Below are positions 8,493 to 17,478 of a stretch of DNA of 64,000 nucleotides, piece after piece (position 1 is the first letter of the stretch; each line of letters starts with the position of its first letter). The notes under the pieces were generated by a model that saw only the letters and a list, made by a program, of their open reading frames with translations, did no database searches and was not told the DNA's origin. The translations under genes were made by a program, and so were the position numbers. The stretch covers positions 4,195,001 through 4,259,000 of the forward strand of contig NZ_CP027668.1 of the NCBI RefSeq assembly GCF_003008515.1, given 5' to 3'. The stretch is from Phreatobacter cathodiphilus (lineage in GTDB: Bacteria > Pseudomonadota > Alphaproteobacteria > Rhizobiales > Phreatobacteraceae).

Positions 8493-9203
8493 TCAGTTCG
8501 TCTTCGGGAAGACGTAGATGAAGGTCGCCATCCCGGTCTCGGGCGTGACGTCGGGATCACGCACATATTCCTCGACGAAGGCGTCCTCGGCGACGATCGA
8601 GCGCTCGTCGAGATGGTTGGTGATCTCGTCGTAGGTCTGTTCCATCGTGTCGTAGCCGCCATGATGGACGAAGCGCATCGCCTTGCCGGCCGGCGTCTCG
8701 CCGGGCTTGGCCGGCGCATAGGCCGCGGCGGGCTTGGCCGCCTCGCGCACCGGCAGGATCGCCTCGAAATCGACGGCGTCGTCGGAGGAGGAGACGAAGC
8801 GGATCATCGGCGGTCCGGTCATCTCGGCGCCCTCGCGGGCGGCGATCGCCTTGAGTTCGGTGATGGCCTTGCGGAACGTGCCGTAGAGGTCGTCCCAGGT
8901 GGTCTTGCCGGCGAGCACCAGCGCCGGCCGCGCCGTCAGCGTCACCTCGTCGCCGAAGCCGGCGGCCTGCACCGCCTCGTCCGAGGGCAGCACGCTTGCC
9001 GGGCCGGCGGGGGCGGCGGGAGCCTGCGCCGCAGGCGGCGGGGCGGGTGCGGCGGGCGGCTCAGCGGCGGGCGGCGTCGGCTGCGCGGCGGCGGGCGGAG
9101 GCGATGCGGTCTGCGCCACGGCCTCCGTCGGCCCCGCTCCGAAGGCGAGGAGCGCCGCGAGGAGTGCGGTGCTCACCCCGTATCCGGCACCCCGTCGCAT
9201 CAT
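8493..9203 (-). CDS. Exported GyrI-like (effector-binding) domain protein
   Basis: This 236-residue protein has a signal peptide (hydrophobic segment ending AGPTEAVAQ), a long Ala/Pro-rich linker, and a C-terminal domain of about 160 residues resembling the GyrI-like small-molecule-binding fold (TARPALVLAGKTTWDDL, PMIRFVSSSDD, MRFVHHGGYDTM, ATFIYVFPK). The linker could span part of the periplasm. GAGAGG just before the ATG at 9203 supports the start. It is divergent from dapF. Ligand and role are unknown; periplasmic GyrI-like domains are usually uncharacterised. Confidence 0.72.
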   Translation of the reverse strand: MMRRGAGYGVSTALLAALLAFGAGPTEAVAQTASPPPAAAQPTPPAAEPPAAPAPPPAAQAPAAPAGPASVLPSDEAVQAAGFGDEVTLTARPALVLAGKTTWDDLYGTFRKAITELKAIAAREGAEMTGPPMIRFVSSSDDAVDFEAILPVREAAKPAAAYAPAKPGETPAGKAMRFVHHGGYDTMEQTYDEITNHLDERSIVAEDAFVEEYVRDPDVTPETGMATFIYVFPKTN

Positions 9204-9254
9204 GTCGAGCCTCTCACGGTCCCGCGCCGTTCCGCCCGATGCGGAGCGCCGGTT

Positions 9255-9283
9255 TTGGACAAGTGCAGGATAGCCTATATAGA
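9255..9283 (+). promoter_or_regulatory. Sigma-70-type promoter for dapF-mtaB
   Basis: TTGGAC at 9255-9260, a 17-bp spacer and TATAGA at 9278-9283 make a good housekeeping promoter. Transcription would start near 9290, about 60 bases before dapF. Confidence 0.55.
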
Positions 9284-9351
9284 GACCGCCCATTGTGTCC
9301 TCGTCATCACATTCGGACACCAACTCCCACGCGTCACCACGGGTCCCGAGC

Positions 9352-10218
9352 ATGAGCCCGCTCGCCAACCATTCGTTCTGGAAGATGAACGGCGCCGGCA
9401 ACGAGATCGTCGTCGTCGATCTGCGCGCCTCGACCCATGTGGTCACGGCGACGGAGGCGCGCGCCATCGCCGCCGACGAGCGCTCGCGCTTCGACCAGAT
9501 GATGGTGCTGCACCGGCCGCGCACGCCGGGCACGCGCTGCTACATCCGCATCTACAACACCGACGGCAGCGAGGCGGGCGCCTGCGGCAACGGCACGCGC
9601 TGCGTCGCCTGGGTGCTGGCCGAGGAGGACGGCGCCGAGAGCTTCACCGTCGAGACGGTCGCGGGCCTTCTCGCCTGCCGCCGCGTCGGGCCCCACGCCT
9701 TCTCCGTCGACATGGGCGAGCCGCGCTTCGGCTGGCAGGACATTCCCCTCGCCGAGGAGTTCCGCGACACCCGCGCCATCGAGCTGCAGATCGGGCCCAT
9801 CGACGCTCCAGTCCTCCATTCGCCGTCGGTCGTCTCCATGGGCAATCCGCACGCCGTCTTCTGGGTCGACGATCCCTATGCCTACGACCTGCCGAAGATC
9901 GGCCCCATGCTGGAGAACCACCCGATCTTCCCCGAGCGCGCCAACATCTCGCTGGCCGCGGTGAAGACGCGCGACCACATCGTCCTCTGGGTCTGGGAGC
10001 GCGGCGTCGGCATCACCCGCGCCTGCGGCTCGGCCGCCTGCGCCGTCCTCGTCTCGGCGGCGCGCACCAAGCGCACCGGCCGCGCCGCCACCGTGTCGCT
10101 GCCGGGCGGCGACCTCTTCGTCGAATGGCGCGAGGACAATCACGTCATCATGACCGGGCCGACCGAGCTCGAGCACCAGGGCACCTTCCCGCCCACCCTC
10201 TTCGCCACGGCGGCCTGA
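9352..10218 (+). CDS. dapF: Diaminopimelate epimerase
   Basis: This 288-residue enzyme interconverts LL- and meso-diaminopimelate in lysine and peptidoglycan synthesis, using two catalytic cysteines. Both are present: GACGNGTRC in the first half and [10 protein letters not shown] in the second. The opening [15 protein letters not shown] is diagnostic. An in-frame ATG lies at 9295, but MSPLANHSF at 9352 fits family N-termini. It is followed after five bases by mtaB, an arrangement common in Rhizobiales, so the two are almost certainly cotranscribed. Confidence 0.95.
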   Translation: MSPLANHSFWKMNGAGNEIVVVDLRASTHVVTATEARAIAADERSRFDQMMVLHRPRTPGTRCYIRIYNTDGSEAGACGNGTRCVAWVLAEEDGAESFTVETVAGLLACRRVGPHAFSVDMGEPRFGWQDIPLAEEFRDTRAIELQIGPIDAPVLHSPSVVSMGNPHAVFWVDDPYAYDLPKIGPMLENHPIFPERANISLAAVKTRDHIVLWVWERGVGITRACGSAACAVLVSAARTKRTGRAATVSLPGGDLFVEWREDNHVIMTGPTELEHQGTFPPTLFATAA

Positions 10219-10223
10219 GCCCC

Positions 10224-11513
10224 ATGAACGCGGCGCGCCCCTCCGTCGAGGTCGTCACCTTCGGCTGCCGGCTGAACACCTCCGAATCCGAGGTGATGCA
10301 GCGGCTCGCCGCCGAGGCGGGGCTGACGGAGGCGATCGTCGTCAACACCTGCGCCGTCACCGCGGAGGCGACGCGCCAGGCGCGCCAGGCCATCCGCCGC
10401 ATGAAGCGCGAGAACCCCCAGGCCCGCATCGTCGTCACCGGCTGCGCCGCGCAGACCGAGCCCGAGGTCTTCGCCGCCATGGCCGAGGTCGATCGGGTCA
10501 TCGGCAACGACGAGAAGATGAAGGCCGAGGCCTGGGGCGAGACCCGCACGGCCCTCGGGCGAGGTCCCGATTTCGGCATCGCGGCCAGCGAGAAGGTGGC
10601 GGTCAACGACATCATGGCGGTGCGCGAACAGGCGCTGCACCTCATCGACGGCCTCACCGGCCGCTCGCGTGCCTTCGTCCAGGTGCAGAACGGCTGCGAC
10701 CACCGCTGCACCTTCTGCATCATCCCCTTCGGCCGCGGCAACAGCCGCTCCGTGCCCATGGGCGAGGTGGTGGAGCAGGTGCGCCGCCTGGTCGGCAACG
10801 GCTATCGCGAGGTGGTGCTGACCGGCGTCGACATCACCAGCTACGGCCAGGGCCTGCCCGGCGAGCCGAAACTCGGCGCGCTGGTGAAGGCCATCCTCCG
10901 CCACGTGCCGGAGCTCGAGCGCCTGCGCATCTCCTCCATCGATTCCGTCGAGGCCGATCCCGACCTGCTCGACGTCATCGCCGGGGAGGAGCGGTTCATG
11001 CCGCACCTCCACCTGTCGCTCCAGGCCGGCGACGACATGGTGCTGAAGCGCATGAAGCGGCGGCACCTGCGCGACGACGCCATCCGTTTCTGCGACGAGG
11101 TCCGCCGCCTCCGGCCGGACATGGTCTTCGGCGCCGACATCATCGCCGGCTTCCCCACCGAGACGGAGGAGATGTTCGCCCGCTCCCTCGCCATCGTCGA
11201 GGAGTGCGGCCTGACCCACCTCCACGTCTTCCCCTATTCGCCGCGGCCGGGCACGCCGGCGGCGCGCATGCCCCAGGTCGCCCGCGACGTCGTCAAGGAT
11301 CGGGCCCGCCGCCTGCGTGCGAAGGGCGAGGCGGCGCTCGCCGCCCATCTCCAGAGCATGGTGGGCCGCAGCTACAACGTGCTTGTCGAGACCGGCGAGA
11401 TGGGCCGCACCGAGCATTTCACCCCCGTCCGTCTCGCCGGCGCCGCCGAGCCCGGCGCCATTGTCCCGGTCACGGTCGCCGGCCACGACGGGCGCGAGGC
11501 CATCGCCGCCTAG
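10224..11513 (+). CDS. mtaB: tRNA (N6-threonylcarbamoyladenosine(37)-C2)-methylthiotransferase
   Basis: This 429-residue radical-SAM methylthiotransferase converts t6A37 to ms2t6A37 in ANN-decoding tRNAs. The N-terminal UPF0004 domain has the three cluster cysteines (TFGCRLN, VNTCAVT, VTGCAAQ). The radical-SAM core has CDHRCTFC, followed by motifs such as GYREVVLTGVDI and HLHLSLQAGDD, and there is a C-terminal TRAM-like region. The frame is open far upstream, but the real start is the ATG at 10224, five bases after dapF. The usual third gene, ftsY, does not follow here. Confidence 0.95.
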   Translation: MNAARPSVEVVTFGCRLNTSESEVMQRLAAEAGLTEAIVVNTCAVTAEATRQARQAIRRMKRENPQARIVVTGCAAQTEPEVFAAMAEVDRVIGNDEKMKAEAWGETRTALGRGPDFGIAASEKVAVNDIMAVREQALHLIDGLTGRSRAFVQVQNGCDHRCTFCIIPFGRGNSRSVPMGEVVEQVRRLVGNGYREVVLTGVDITSYGQGLPGEPKLGALVKAILRHVPELERLRISSIDSVEADPDLLDVIAGEERFMPHLHLSLQAGDDMVLKRMKRRHLRDDAIRFCDEVRRLRPDMVFGADIIAGFPTETEEMFARSLAIVEECGLTHLHVFPYSPRPGTPAARMPQVARDVVKDRARRLRAKGEAALAAHLQSMVGRSYNVLVETGEMGRTEHFTPVRLAGAAEPGAIVPVTVAGHDGREAIAA

Positions 11514-11519
11514 AGGCTC

Positions 11520-11545
11520 GGAACCTTCTCCGTCGGTGCGACGTT
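11520..11545 (+). promoter_or_regulatory. EcfG-type promoter GGAAC-N17-CGTT
   Basis: An exact -35 GGAAC at 11520-11524 and -10 CGTT at 11542-11545 are separated by 17 bases. The start point would lie near 11552, giving a short leader to the small membrane protein gene at 11580. Confidence 0.75.
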
Positions 11546-11579
11546 GTCAGGTCAACAACGCACAATCATGGAGATGGAA

Positions 11580-11663
11580 ATGGGTCTCGGACGCGGTGCT
11601 CTCTTGTGGCTCCTCGGCATTCCCCTGCCGATCATCATCCTGCTCGCCATCTTCTGGAGCTGA
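11580..11663 (+). CDS. Small hydrophobic membrane peptide (27 aa)
   Basis: The predicted product runs MGLGRGALLWLLG then PLPIIILLAIFWS: a single transmembrane helix with a short glycine-rich N-terminus. Three in-frame ATGs occur (11568, 11574, 11580); GGAG at 11570-11573 best serves the last. It lies between an exact EcfG promoter and a 13-bp perfect terminator, so it is a complete stand-alone transcription unit of about 180 bases. Similar short one-helix proteins are widespread in Proteobacteria but uncharacterised. A stress-induced membrane role is inferred from the promoter. Confidence 0.7.
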   Translation: MGLGRGALLWLLGIPLPIIILLAIFWS

Positions 11664-11699
11664 GCAGGTTCGCCCCCTGAACCGGGGCGCCTCGAACAT

Positions 11700-11732
11700 A
11701 AACAGGGTCCGGGCTCCGTCCGGACCCTGTTT
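11700..11732. terminator. 13-bp perfect hairpin terminator between convergent genes
   Basis: AAACAGGGTCCGG at 11700-11712 pairs fully with CCGGACCCTGTTT at 11720-11732 around a seven-base loop. The T-run on the plus side and A-run on the minus side allow bidirectional termination between the small peptide gene and the kinase operon. A second, weaker CGCCCC/GGGGCG hairpin precedes it at 11671-11689. Confidence 0.85.
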
Positions 11733-11750
11733 CGCGTCCACAGGGACGCT

Positions 11751-13238
11751 TCAGCGCGTCAGTTGCTGGGTCGGGGCCGTCAGGCTGACCCGCAGCCCGG
11801 CCGCCGACCAGTCGTAGGTCATCGCGCCCTTGAGCTGACGCTGGACGCTCATCTCGATGAGCTGGCTGCCGAAACCGCGATGGGTCGGCGCTTCGTCCAT
11901 CACCGCCGTGCGCCTTTCGTTCCAGTTGAGCGTGACGTCGCTGGCCGAGGCGGTCCATTCCACCGTCAGCTCGCCGCCATCCTCGGCCAGCGCCCCGTAT
12001 TTCGCGGCGTTGGTGGCGAGTTCGTGGAAGACGAGGGCGAGGCTCGTGGCCGCCGTCGACCCGAGCGAGATCTGCGGCCCCGACAGCGTCACCTGGTCCG
12101 GCCGGCCGAGATGCGGCGCCAGGATGCGGGTGAGCAGATCCGACAGGTGCGTCGTCTCGGCCTGTTCCCTCTCGCCGAAGACGGCGGAGCGGATGAGGTC
12201 GTGGGCCGCGGCCAGCGCCGACAGGCGCCCGCGCAGCGCTTCCGCCATCTCGCGCGGCGTCGCCGAGGTGCGGGCGGTCATCGAGACCAGCCCCGAGACC
12301 ACCGCGAAGATGTTCTTCACCCGGTGGTTGAGTTCGCGCAGCAGGATGGAGCGCGCCTCCTCCGATTCCTTGAGCTCGGTGATGTCGACGATGGCACCGG
12401 GGAAGCGTGCCGGCTTGCCCTCGTGGTCGTAGAGGCACTCGCCGCGCGCGATCACCCAGCGCCAGCCGCCGTCCCGGGTCCTGAGCCGGTACTCCGACGT
12501 GTATTTCTCCTTCGTCGTCATGGCCTGCTGGAAGGCCTCGCGCACCCGCGGCAGGTCGTCGGGATGAATCGCCTCCAGATAGTGCTCGACCGGCATGCCG
12601 TCCTGACTGGGGCCGGGCCCGCTGCCGAACAGTTCCGCGAGGCGGGCGTCGGGGAAAAACAGGTCGGAGCCGATATGCCAGTCCCAGGTGCCGATCATTC
12701 CGGCGGAATTGAGCGCGAAGGCGAGGCGCTCGCGGCTGCGCGCCAGTTCCTCCTGCGCCCGGATGCGCTCGGTCGTTTCGGTGACGACGCCGAGCACGCC
12801 GATGCGCTCGCCATCCTCGCCGACCACGGGGCTGTAGGCGAGATCGAACCAGACGTCCTCCGGCCCGCCGTTGCGGTAGAGCACGAAGGGCTGATCGGTG
12901 AAGGTGAGGGTCGCGCCGCCGAGCACCGTCTCCATCATCGAGCCGTTGAACGCGGCCGCCTCGGGCCAGGCCTCGCGCACCGGCTGGCCGAGGATGTGCG
13001 GATGGCGCGATCCGGCGATCTGCGCATAGCCCTCGTTGTAGAGCATGATCCCGGCCGGGCCCATCATCAGCGTCTGGGGGACCGGGGAGGCGAGGATCAG
13101 CTTGATCACCGTGCGGACGGATGCAGGCCAGTCCTCGATCGGACCCAGCGGCGTCCCCGACCAGTCATGCGATGCGATGAGCCGCCCGATCTCGCCGCCG
13201 CGGGTGGTCAGGCGTTCCGTCCAGGTACTGTGATTCAT
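11751..13238 (-). CDS. PAS-domain HWE-family sensor histidine kinase
   Basis: This 495-residue protein has no membrane segment. It opens with a PAS-like domain beginning SHDWSGTPLGPIEDWP, followed by a second PAS_3/PAC domain (about residues 165-290, with SEYRLRTRDGGWRWVIARGE) and an HWE kinase core. The H-box is LRELNHRVKNIFAVV, the N-box FHELATNAAKYGALA, and the WNE variant of the WxE motif is in LTLNW-type context. It overlaps the upstream kinase gene by four bases (ATGA), implying translational coupling. HWE kinases typically feed PhyR or single-domain regulators; a GSR link is inferred. Confidence 0.88.
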   Translation of the reverse strand: MNHSTWTERLTTRGGEIGRLIASHDWSGTPLGPIEDWPASVRTVIKLILASPVPQTLMMGPAGIMLYNEGYAQIAGSRHPHILGQPVREAWPEAAAFNGSMMETVLGGATLTFTDQPFVLYRNGGPEDVWFDLAYSPVVGEDGERIGVLGVVTETTERIRAQEELARSRERLAFALNSAGMIGTWDWHIGSDLFFPDARLAELFGSGPGPSQDGMPVEHYLEAIHPDDLPRVREAFQQAMTTKEKYTSEYRLRTRDGGWRWVIARGECLYDHEGKPARFPGAIVDITELKESEEARSILLRELNHRVKNIFAVVSGLVSMTARTSATPREMAEALRGRLSALAAAHDLIRSAVFGEREQAETTHLSDLLTRILAPHLGRPDQVTLSGPQISLGSTAATSLALVFHELATNAAKYGALAEDGGELTVEWTASASDVTLNWNERRTAVMDEAPTHRGFGSQLIEMSVQRQLKGAMTYDWSAAGLRVSLTAPTQQLTR

Positions 13239-14266
13239 GTGGGGTAAGCGGCCTTCAATCCCGTCGTGGACCAAGCCACCTCGTGCTGGGCAACCTTGGG
13301 AACATCGAATCGGAGCCGGCAAAGCGTGCCGCCCTCGCTGGCGATGGACAGGGTCCCGCCGAGCTGCGAGGCAAAAGATCTCAGCACGGTCAGGCCGATG
13401 CTGCGGGCAGTGGCGAGGTCGAAGCCGGCGGGAAGGCCGGGGCCGTCGTCCCCCACCCGCAGTTCGGCGAGGCCGCCGCTCTTCTCCAGCGTCACCGAGA
13501 TGATGCCCGACGGCCGCGACCCGATACCGTGTTCGAGGGCGTTGTTGATGCACTCGGTGAGGATCAGTGCGACGGGCAGGAACTTGTCCTGCGGCAGGGC
13601 GACGGGCGTGATGTCGGTGACGAGCGTGACGCGGTCACGGGCGCCCGCCGCATCGATGCAGCGCTCCGCCAGCTCGCGCACGAAGTCGTCGTCGATCCGG
13701 CCGTCGGCATGGGCCGGGTCGTGGAACATGCGGTGGATGTCGGCGATGACGCCGACCCGCTGCACGCTGTCGGCGAGGGCCCGGCGGGCCTCGGGATCCT
13801 TCACCGCGCGGAGCTGGATGTTGAGCAGGGCGGACACGGACTGGAGGTTGTTGCCGATCCGGTGCTGGAGCTCCTTGAACAGCGTATCGCGCTGCTCGGC
13901 GTGCAGGACTGCCTTTTCACGCTCGGCGCGGAGGGCCGCGAGGGCCCCTGTCAGCCGGTCGATGATGAGAATGTCGACCACCACGATGAAGGCGAAGAAG
14001 GCGATGGCGACGCCTGACTGGTAGTCGAGGACCAGGGCGTTGGCGGGCGGGATGAAGAAATAAAGGGCGGCGAGGCCGCTCAGCACCGCGCAGAGGCTTC
14101 CCGGCCCGGCGCCCGCGACGAAGGTGGCGACGATGATCGCCGGGAAGAAGGTCAGGAAGGGAAAGCCGGGGGGCAGCGAGGGTTCTGCGAGGAAGCGCAG
14201 GGCGAGCGCCGCCAGAAACAGGCCGACGCCCACGGAATATCGCAACAGCCAATGCCGATCGTTCAT
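13235..14266 (-). CDS. DUF4118-type membrane sensor kinase, HisKA_2 family
   Basis: This kinase of about 343 residues has an N-terminal DUF4118-like membrane domain with three to four helices (residues about 10-105, including PPGFPFLTFFPAIIVATFVAG and the PPANALVL loop), as in KdpD-type sensors. The HisKA_2 H-box is FKELQHRIGNNLQSVSALL. The ATPase domain has an intact N-box ECINNALEHG and G-box VGDDGPGLPAGFD. I chose the ATG at 14266 because DUF4118 begins right after it; an ATG at 14302 is possible. Its stop overlaps the start of the PAS-HWE kinase, so both kinases are made from one message. Confidence 0.85.
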   Translation of the reverse strand: MNDRHWLLRYSVGVGLFLAALALRFLAEPSLPPGFPFLTFFPAIIVATFVAGAGPGSLCAVLSGLAALYFFIPPANALVLDYQSGVAIAFFAFIVVVDILIIDRLTGALAALRAEREKAVLHAEQRDTLFKELQHRIGNNLQSVSALLNIQLRAVKDPEARRALADSVQRVGVIADIHRMFHDPAHADGRIDDDFVRELAERCIDAAGARDRVTLVTDITPVALPQDKFLPVALILTECINNALEHGIGSRPSGIISVTLEKSGGLAELRVGDDGPGLPAGFDLATARSIGLTVLRSFASQLGGTLSIASEGGTLCRLRFDVPKVAQHEVAWSTTGLKAAYPT

Positions 14267-14356
14267 GTAGGTCCCGCGGGGCGCCGTCCAACCGCCATCC
14301 ATACCATCAGGATCGGAGCCGTTGGTGTCAAAAGACGTAGCGCCGAGCAGACCAAC

Positions 14357-14414
14357 GGCCCACGACGAAATCGTCGCGGGCCGCAGGAAAATGAAGTGTC
14401 GCCGTTAGGGCGAC
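14357..14414. terminator. Two hairpins between the kinase operon and the DUF1328 gene
   Basis: GGCCC-A-CGACG pairs with CGTCG-C-GGGCC at 14357-14382 around AAAT. GTCGCC and GGCGAC pair at 14398-14414. The latter starts nine bases beyond the DUF1328 stop and probably ends that transcript. Confidence 0.45.
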
Positions 14415-14422
14415 GGAAAGGT

Positions 14423-14596
14423 CTAGGCCCGCCGGATCAGGCCGGCGACCACCGACACGACGAAGAGGACGATCGCGACCCAGAACAGCAGCTGCGCGCC
14501 GCCCATGGCGGTGCCGGCGACGCCGCCGAAGCCGAGGAAGGCGGCGACCAGCGCGACGATGAGGAAGACGACGGCCCAGTGGAGAAGGGTACCCAT
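14423..14596 (-). CDS. DUF1328 small membrane protein
   Basis: This 57-residue protein has two hydrophobic helices ([20 protein letters not shown] and [20 protein letters not shown]), separated by a GGVAGTAMG turn. This is the hallmark of the DUF1328/YtjA family, and the length is exactly typical. AGGAG precedes the ATG. An exact EcfG promoter on the same strand begins about 70 bases upstream, consistent with the frequent appearance of DUF1328 genes among stress-induced envelope genes. Molecular function is unknown. Confidence 0.88.
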   Translation of the reverse strand: MGTLLHWAVVFLIVALVAAFLGFGGVAGTAMGGAQLLFWVAIVLFVVSVVAGLIRRA

Positions 14597-14666
14597 GATG
14601 CAATCTCCTGACGGTGTTGTTGAACGGTCTTCGAGGACCTATGCAGACAGTGAATGTCGTGCCAAC

Positions 14667-14691
14667 AACGCCGGCCCTTTGAACGGGTTCC
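14667..14691 (-). promoter_or_regulatory. EcfG-type promoter for the DUF1328 gene
   Basis: Read on the minus strand, GGAAC (14691-14687), a 16-base spacer and CGTT (14670-14667) match the consensus exactly. The start would be near 14660. Confidence 0.8.
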
Positions 14692-14726
14692 GGCACGGGC
14701 GATCGTGGGATGATCGTGGAATCTTG

Positions 14727-14751
14727 GGAACTTCGGGCCCGCCGCCGCGTT
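14727..14751 (+). promoter_or_regulatory. EcfG-type promoter for the large HWE kinase gene
   Basis: GGAAC at 14727-14731, 16 bases, then CGTT at 14748-14751. It lies 36 bp from an oppositely oriented copy, so the two form a back-to-back pair. The leader to the kinase start at 14995 would be about 235 bases; nothing else recognisable occupies the rest of the 398-bp intergenic stretch 14597-14994. Confidence 0.7.
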
Positions 14752-14994
14752 TGTCGACCGTCAGGGGTGCGTCGGCCGCCCCGCTTCGGCCTCACGCGGC
14801 CATGCTCTGGAGGGCGTCCGGTTGCGCTTCTCCACCCCGTCCGACAAGGGTTACCGATGATGTCGTCACCAGGATCGGCACCAGGCGGACCACCGCCGGG
14901 TCCGCAGGGAATTTCGCTCAGCCCCAACGCCGGTATCCGTCCGGTCGTGCTGACGAGCCTCGGTCCGTGGCGGGACAATCGAGCCGGATGATTC

Positions 14995-17463
14995 ATGGCT
15001 GAGGTGAGTCCCCCGACATCGGAAGCCGACACGACCCCCGCATCCGCCGACGAAAGCCGGCGCCTGCGGGCCCTTCGCGTGCGCCTGCTCATCCTGGTGG
15101 TCGGCATCGCCGTGCCGCTGCTCGCCCTCGCGCTCGGCGCGGTCTGGCAGACCACCGCCAGCGAAAGGCGGCGCATGGAGGGCCGGCTCGTCGACCAGGC
15201 CCGCGCCATCGCCGGGGCGGTGGACGTGGAGATGGACAGGGCCGGCCTCTACCTGCGGGCTCTGGCCTCGTCGCCCTCCCTCGCCGCCGAGGACTGGCGC
15301 GCCCTCCATGGCCAGGCGCTCCAGTCGGCGCCGCGCGGAACCTTCGTCGCGGTGCTGGACGGCGAGGGCCGGCGGCTGCTCAACACCTTCTTCCCCCTCG
15401 ACGGAGGCGGGCTCACCCCGGTCGAGACCTCCGCCGCGCCGACCGTGCGAAAGGCGCTGGAGAGCGGCGAGGTGGTCTTTTCCGGCATCGTCGACCGCAC
15501 CGCCATGGGCGGGCCGGCCGTCGTCGCGATGCTTGGCGGCGACACAGCCTCCGGCCGCCGCGTCGCGGTGATGCTGGTCATGCCGTCGCAGCTCCTGTCG
15601 GGGCTCCTCGGCCAGCAGAACCTGCCCTCCGACTGGTTGTCGGCGGTCCTCGACCAGAACGACATCGTCATCGCCCGCTCCCGCGACCCGGACCGCTTCG
15701 TCGGAACCACCGCCGTGGCGCCCGTGCGGCAGGCGCTGGCGGCGAGGAGCAGCGGCCTCATCCACACCCGCACGGTGGAGAACCTCACCGCCACCCTCGC
15801 CTTCGCCCGGGCGCCGATCAGCGGCTACGCGGCCGTGATCGCCGTTCCCGAGGTCGTGTTCGGCCGGGTCTTCTTCTCCGCCCTCCGCCCGGTGGCCCTG
15901 ATCGGCGGGCTGCTGGTCCTGGCCGCCCTCGTCATCGCCATGCTCGCCTCGCGGCGCATCCTCTCGGCGGTGCGGCGCGGCTATGCGGAGGAAAAAAGCC
16001 TGCGCGAGGAGGTGGCGAGGAGCCTCCGCATCCGCGACGCCGAACTGAAGGAGAGCGAACGGCGGTTCCAGACCATCGCCGACGCCATGCCGCAGCTCGT
16101 CTGGTCGACCCTTCCCGACGGTTACCACGACTATTTCAACGAGCGCTGGTACGAATTCACCGGCACGGCGCCGGGCTCCACCATGGGCGGGATCTGGAAC
16201 GACCTGCTCCATCCCGACGACCAGGAGCGCGCGGCGAAGCGGTGGGCCCAGTCCCTCGAGACCGGCGAGCCCTACGAGATCGAATACCGGTTCAAGTCCG
16301 CCGACGGCGGCTATCGCTGGTTCATCGGCCGCGCCGTGCCCATGCGCGACGCCACCGGCCGGATCGAGCGCTGGTTCGGCACCTGCACCGACATCCACGA
16401 CAAGAAGCTGGTGGAGGAGGCGCTGGTCTCCACCCAGCGTCAACTCAAGGCGCGGGTCGCCGAACTCGCCCAGGAGAAGGCGCGGCTGGAAAGGCTGATG
16501 CTCTCGGCCCCCAACCTCATCTACATCAACGACCTTCAGCGCCGCCGCAACGCCTATGTGAACCCGCAGATCTTCGAGAGCCTCGGCTACGGCCCCTCCG
16601 AGTTGATGGGCCGGCCGCTGAAGACGCTCGGCGCCTTCGTCCATCCGGACGACCGCCGGCGGGTGGCCGAGTTCGCCTCGCAGGTGCGGCGCATCGCCGA
16701 CGGCGAGGTCCGCGAGATCGAGTACCGCATCCGCCACACCGACGGCAGCTATCGCTGGTTCCTGGTGCGGGAGACCCCGTTCCAGCGCGATCCCGTCGGC
16801 AAGGTCATCCAGGTTCTCGGCACGGCGCTCGACATCGGTTCGCGCAAGCAGGCCGAGGAACGCCAGCAGATGCTGATCCGCGAACTGCACCACCGCGTGA
16901 AGAACATCCTCGCCACGGTGCAGGCCATCGCCTCGGCGACCGGCCGTTCCTCCACCAGCTTCTCGGCCTTCCGCGAGCGCTTCTCCGACCGCCTGGTCTC
17001 CCTCGGCCGCACCCATTCCCTCCTCACCCGCGAGGCCTGGGCGGGAGCCGGCATACGCGACATCCTGGAAAGCGAGCTCTCGCCCTATCTCCAGGACGGC
17101 GAGTCCCGCGTGGTCATCGACGGCCCGGCTCTGGTGGTGCCGCGCGACATGACGGTGCCGATCGGCATGGCGATCCACGAGCTCACCACCAACGCGGTGA
17201 AATACGGTGCCCTGTCGGTACCGGAGGGGCGGGTCCACGTCACCATCGCCTCCGACGGTGCCGTCCCGGAGCCCCGCATGACCCTGGAATGGCGCGAGAG
17301 CGGTGGCCCGCCGGTGAAGGTGCCGGAGCGCAGCGGCTTCGGCTCGCTCCTGCTCAACCGGCTGCTCGCCTCCCAGCTCGGCGGCGAAGTCGCCATCGAC
17401 TACCGCCCAGACGGAGTCGTCGCCCGCATCGACGTGGTCCTGCGCAAGGACGACGTGCGCTGA
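14995..17463 (+). CDS. Membrane-bound CHASE/PAS HWE-family sensor histidine kinase
   Basis: This 822-residue kinase has a cytoplasmic N-terminus, TM1 at about residues 25-45 (LLILVVGIAVPLLALALGAV), a periplasmic sensor of about 240 residues, and TM2 near residues 297-320. Two PAS/PAC domains follow (PDGYHDYFNERWYEFTGT and NAYVNPQIFESLGYG), then an HWE core. The H-box is IRELHHRVKNILATVQAI, the N-box IHELTTNAVKYGALS and the WxE motif LEWRESGGPP. The promoter at 14727 suggests that it belongs to the EcfG regulon and could feed back on PhyR. The ligand of the periplasmic domain is unknown. Confidence 0.9.
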   Translation: MAEVSPPTSEADTTPASADESRRLRALRVRLLILVVGIAVPLLALALGAVWQTTASERRRMEGRLVDQARAIAGAVDVEMDRAGLYLRALASSPSLAAEDWRALHGQALQSAPRGTFVAVLDGEGRRLLNTFFPLDGGGLTPVETSAAPTVRKALESGEVVFSGIVDRTAMGGPAVVAMLGGDTASGRRVAVMLVMPSQLLSGLLGQQNLPSDWLSAVLDQNDIVIARSRDPDRFVGTTAVAPVRQALAARSSGLIHTRTVENLTATLAFARAPISGYAAVIAVPEVVFGRVFFSALRPVALIGGLLVLAALVIAMLASRRILSAVRRGYAEEKSLREEVARSLRIRDAELKESERRFQTIADAMPQLVWSTLPDGYHDYFNERWYEFTGTAPGSTMGGIWNDLLHPDDQERAAKRWAQSLETGEPYEIEYRFKSADGGYRWFIGRAVPMRDATGRIERWFGTCTDIHDKKLVEEALVSTQRQLKARVAELAQEKARLERLMLSAPNLIYINDLQRRRNAYVNPQIFESLGYGPSELMGRPLKTLGAFVHPDDRRRVAEFASQVRRIADGEVREIEYRIRHTDGSYRWFLVRETPFQRDPVGKVIQVLGTALDIGSRKQAEERQQMLIRELHHRVKNILATVQAIASATGRSSTSFSAFRERFSDRLVSLGRTHSLLTREAWAGAGIRDILESELSPYLQDGESRVVIDGPALVVPRDMTVPIGMAIHELTTNAVKYGALSVPEGRVHVTIASDGAVPEPRMTLEWRESGGPPVKVPERSGFGSLLLNRLLASQLGGEVAIDYRPDGVVARIDVVLRKDDVR

Positions 17464-17478
17464 CGCTGCCCGATCCTT

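Noticed and set aside
8445-11513. A single 1022-codon open frame spanning mtaB and more than 1.7 kb upstream
   Set aside because: The upstream half is antisense or out of frame to the GyrI-like gene and dapF and has no protein-like sequence. mtaB begins at 10224, five bases after dapF.
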